From NCBI RefSeq assembly GCF_947495205.1, contig NZ_CANLXV010000009.1, positions 65,243 through 129,242 on the forward strand: a DNA stretch of 64,000 bases. The letters run 5' to 3'. Position numbers and translations under genes: made by a program. This document shows, piece after piece, positions 62,379 through 64,000 of the stretch (positions are counted from its first letter, which is position 1; each line of letters starts with the position of its first letter). The notes under the pieces were generated by a model that worked only from the letters and a program-made list of their open reading frames with translations, did no database searches and had not been told where the DNA came from. Source of the DNA: an uncultured Polaribacter sp. GTDB taxonomy: Bacteria; Bacteroidota; Bacteroidia; Flavobacteriales; Flavobacteriaceae.

Positions 62379-63026
62379 ATGGCAAAAGACTTAAGTAATT
62401 ACCGTAAATCTTACGAAAAACAAGAATTTTTAGAAAGTACTTGTCCAAAAAACCCTATGGAATTATTTCAAACTTGGTTTAGAAATGCAGATGAGTCTAA
62501 TACTGTAGAAGAAACCAATGCAATGAATATTAGCACCATTGGTAAAGATGGTTTCCCTAAAAATAGAATTGTTTTATTAAAAAAGTTTACTTGGGAAGGT
62601 TTTATATTCTACACCAATTATACTTCAGAAAAAGGAAAAGCCATAGAAGAGAACAACAATATTTGTTTGTCTTTCTTTTGGCCGGCTTTAGAACAACAAA
62701 TTATTATTAAAGGACAAGCAGAAAAATTAGCAGAAAACTTGTCTGATGGTTATTTTGAATCAAGACCAAATGGTAGCAAATTGGGCGCTTGGGCATCTAA
62801 CCAAAGTAGTGTTGTAAGCTCAAGACAAGAATTAGAAGAAAACTTATCAACCTTAGAAAAGAAATACGAAAACAAAGAAATACCAAGACCAAAACACTGG
62901 GGTGGTTACTTGGTAAAACCAATAGCTATAGAATTTTGGCAAGGGAGACCTAACAGACTACATGATAGAATTTTATACGCTTTACAAGAAGATTTTTCTT
63001 GGAAACTAGAAAGATTAGCACCATAA
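62379..63026 (+). CDS. pdxH: Pyridoxamine 5'-phosphate oxidase
   Basis: 215 residues. FMN-dependent oxidation of PNP/PMP to PLP. FQTWFRNADES, NRIVLLKKFTWEGFIFYTNY (about 66-85, FMN site), SKLGAWASNQSSVVSSRQEL (about 132-151), and the C-terminal EFWQGRPNRLHDR and WKLERLAP hallmarks. Complete. Starts 12 bp after the symporter stop. Confidence 0.97.
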   Translation: MAKDLSNYRKSYEKQEFLESTCPKNPMELFQTWFRNADESNTVEETNAMNISTIGKDGFPKNRIVLLKKFTWEGFIFYTNYTSEKGKAIEENNNICLSFFWPALEQQIIIKGQAEKLAENLSDGYFESRPNGSKLGAWASNQSSVVSSRQELEENLSTLEKKYENKEIPRPKHWGGYLVKPIAIEFWQGRPNRLHDRILYALQEDFSWKLERLAP

Positions 63027-63057
63027 TTTTTATATTTACCCTATCAACTTAAAAAAA

Positions 63058-63546
63058 ATGAAAACTCTTTATATTGTGCGACATGCAAAATCTTCTTGGG
63101 AATATTCTGGCATAAAGGACATTGACAGACCTTTAAAAAAAAGAGGAATTAAAGATGCGCATTTAATGGCTAAATTTATTTCTAAAGAAATAGAAAAGCC
63201 AGATGTTTTTGTATCTAGTAGTGCTAACAGAGCACTGCATACAGGCATAATTTTTTGTGAAAATTTAGGTTACCCATTAGCAAACCTTCAAATAAAGAAA
63301 CAATTATACAGTTTTAGTGATGGTTATTTGGTTAAAACTGTAAAAGCCTTAGATGATAGCTTTAATTCTGCCATTATTTTTAGTCATGATCATGGTATTA
63401 ATTCTTTTGTAAACAAATTTGGTAGTACGCCTATTTCTCATGTAGCAACCTGTGGTATTATTGGCATTCAATTTGAAGACAAACATTGGAAAAACATTAA
63501 AAAAGGAAAAACAATTTTAGTTGATTTTCCAAAAAATCATAAATAA
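63058..63546 (+). CDS. Histidine phosphatase family protein (SixA-like)
   Basis: 162 residues. N-terminal LYIVRHAKSSW (phosphohistidine motif RHAKSS), DRPLKKRG, VSSSANRALHTG and SHDHGINSFV (second catalytic His). The short, SixA-type member of the phosphoglycerate-mutase-like fold, which removes phosphate from phosphohistidine in phosphorelay proteins in E. coli; the target here is unknown. It precedes ppx by 8 bp and is probably in one operon with it. Confidence 0.9.
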   Translation: MKTLYIVRHAKSSWEYSGIKDIDRPLKKRGIKDAHLMAKFISKEIEKPDVFVSSSANRALHTGIIFCENLGYPLANLQIKKQLYSFSDGYLVKTVKALDDSFNSAIIFSHDHGINSFVNKFGSTPISHVATCGIIGIQFEDKHWKNIKKGKTILVDFPKNHK

Positions 63547-63553
63547 AAAGGTT

Positions 63554-64000
63554 TTGTTAGACATAAAAAAATACGGCGCCATAGATATTGGTTCAAACGC
63601 AATTCGTTTATTAATTGCCAACGTTATTGTTTCCGAAGAAAAAGAACCACAATTTAAAAAATCTTCTTTAGTTCGTGTGCCTATTCGTCTAGGTGCAGAT
63701 GCCTTTAATGGTAAAGGTATTATTACAAAAGAAAATGTAACTAGAATGGTAAATGCCATGAAGGCATTTCAACTACTTATGAATGTACATAATGTAGAAC
63801 ATTACAAAGCCTGTGCAACATCTGCTATGAGAGAAGCTAGTAATGGAAAAGAAGTGGTTACACAAATTTTAAAAGATACAGGTATAAAAATAGATATTAT
63901 TGGTGGTAAAGAAGAGGCTGCCATTATATCTTCTACAGATTTAAGTGAATTAATAGACGGCAATAACACCTATCTTTATGTAGATGTTGGTGGTGGTAGT
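63554..64000 (+). CDS. Ppx/GppA family exopolyphosphatase, 3' end outside window
   Basis: 149 codons are visible from TTG 63554 to the right edge, without a stop. ASKHA-fold start YGAIDIGSNAIRLLIANV (phosphate 1 motif), a middle SLVRVPIRLGADAF, CATSAMREASNG, KEEAAII, and YVDVGGGS (phosphate 2 motif) at the edge. Hydrolyses polyphosphate or pppGpp. There is no better ATG upstream, so TTG is taken as start. Joins the two PPK2 kinases (24-26 kb) in the polyphosphate theme. Confidence 0.9.
   Translation, partial: MLDIKKYGAIDIGSNAIRLLIANVIVSEEKEPQFKKSSLVRVPIRLGADAFNGKGIITKENVTRMVNAMKAFQLLMNVHNVEHYKACATSAMREASNGKEVVTQILKDTGIKIDIIGGKEEAAIISSTDLSELIDGNNTYLYVDVGGGS

Noticed and set aside
1-64000. CRISPR arrays, insertion sequences, integrase genes or prophage
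   Set aside because: No regularly spaced repeats, transposase or phage genes are visible on either strand.

Overview
The window is AT-rich (about 30% GC by eye) and reads as a chromosomal segment of a marine member of the Flavobacteriaceae, of the Polaribacter/Tenacibaculum type. Reasons: promoters follow the Bacteroidota -7 consensus TANNTTTG instead of a sigma70 -10 box, genes lack strong Shine-Dalgarno sites, TTG starts are used several times, and many proteins are typical of this family (DUF3822 with RsmD, parvulin/SurA operon with MoxR, DUF2027-Smr, GxxExxY, 7TMR-HD, tandem PPK2). There is no phage, insertion sequence, CRISPR array or rRNA operon. Genus is inference only.

Layout. 0-8 kb: end of a secreted/periplasmic protein, an AI-2E-type permease, a THUMP-like methyltransferase, then fdhD with a molybdopterin oxidoreductase and a glycine-rich barrel-like protein. 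8-18 kb: a secreted protein ending in a SPOR domain, dnaN, a run of PIG-L deacetylase, a secreted protein without a standard start codon and a leucine-rich-repeat lipoprotein, then a HerA-like ATPase and a cupin. 18-31 kb: YitT, folD, ffh, a cysteine desulfurase, Smr, a phosphatase-like protein, two PPK2 polyphosphate kinases, an LpxR-like protein, a RecD-like helicase, DUF3822 and rsmD. 30.5-31.1 kb holds a frameshifted antitoxin remnant. 31-41 kb: a minus-strand operon of three parvulin/SurA-type folding factors and MoxR, then an AAA ATPase-recQ-fmt operon, HU, YqgE and two tRNAs. 41-47 kb: a PgpH-like HD phosphodiesterase, thiolase, an NlpC/P60 peptidase and an S41 peptidase. 47-60 kb: the haem region. 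60-64 kb: recR, a sodium:solute symporter, pdxH, a SixA-like phosphatase and the start of ppx.

How genes work together. The 47.6-59.7 kb region carries every step of the C5 protoporphyrin-dependent haem pathway from glutamyl-tRNA: hemA, hemC-hemD (fused), hemB, hemL, hemE and hemF on the minus strand, and hemH and hemJ on the plus strand. An AraC-type regulator is divergent from hemA. A GxxExxY cassette with imperfect terminal inverted repeats sits between hemL and hemE, and a CATTGCGA-type palindrome abuts the hemB stop. The polyphosphate genes (two ppk2, one ppx) and the outer-membrane protein-folding operon are other functional groups.

The most interesting signals are non-coding. A 9-mer TTATTAACA recurs in intergenic regions, often in same-orientation pairs 21-23 bp apart (about two helical turns), with the densest cluster in the AT-rich 47.2-47.6 kb gap. 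Four genes have a TANNTTTG box ending only 4-6 bp before their ATG, implying leaderless or nearly leaderless mRNAs. I did not find a convincing new multi-gene defence or secretion system here.
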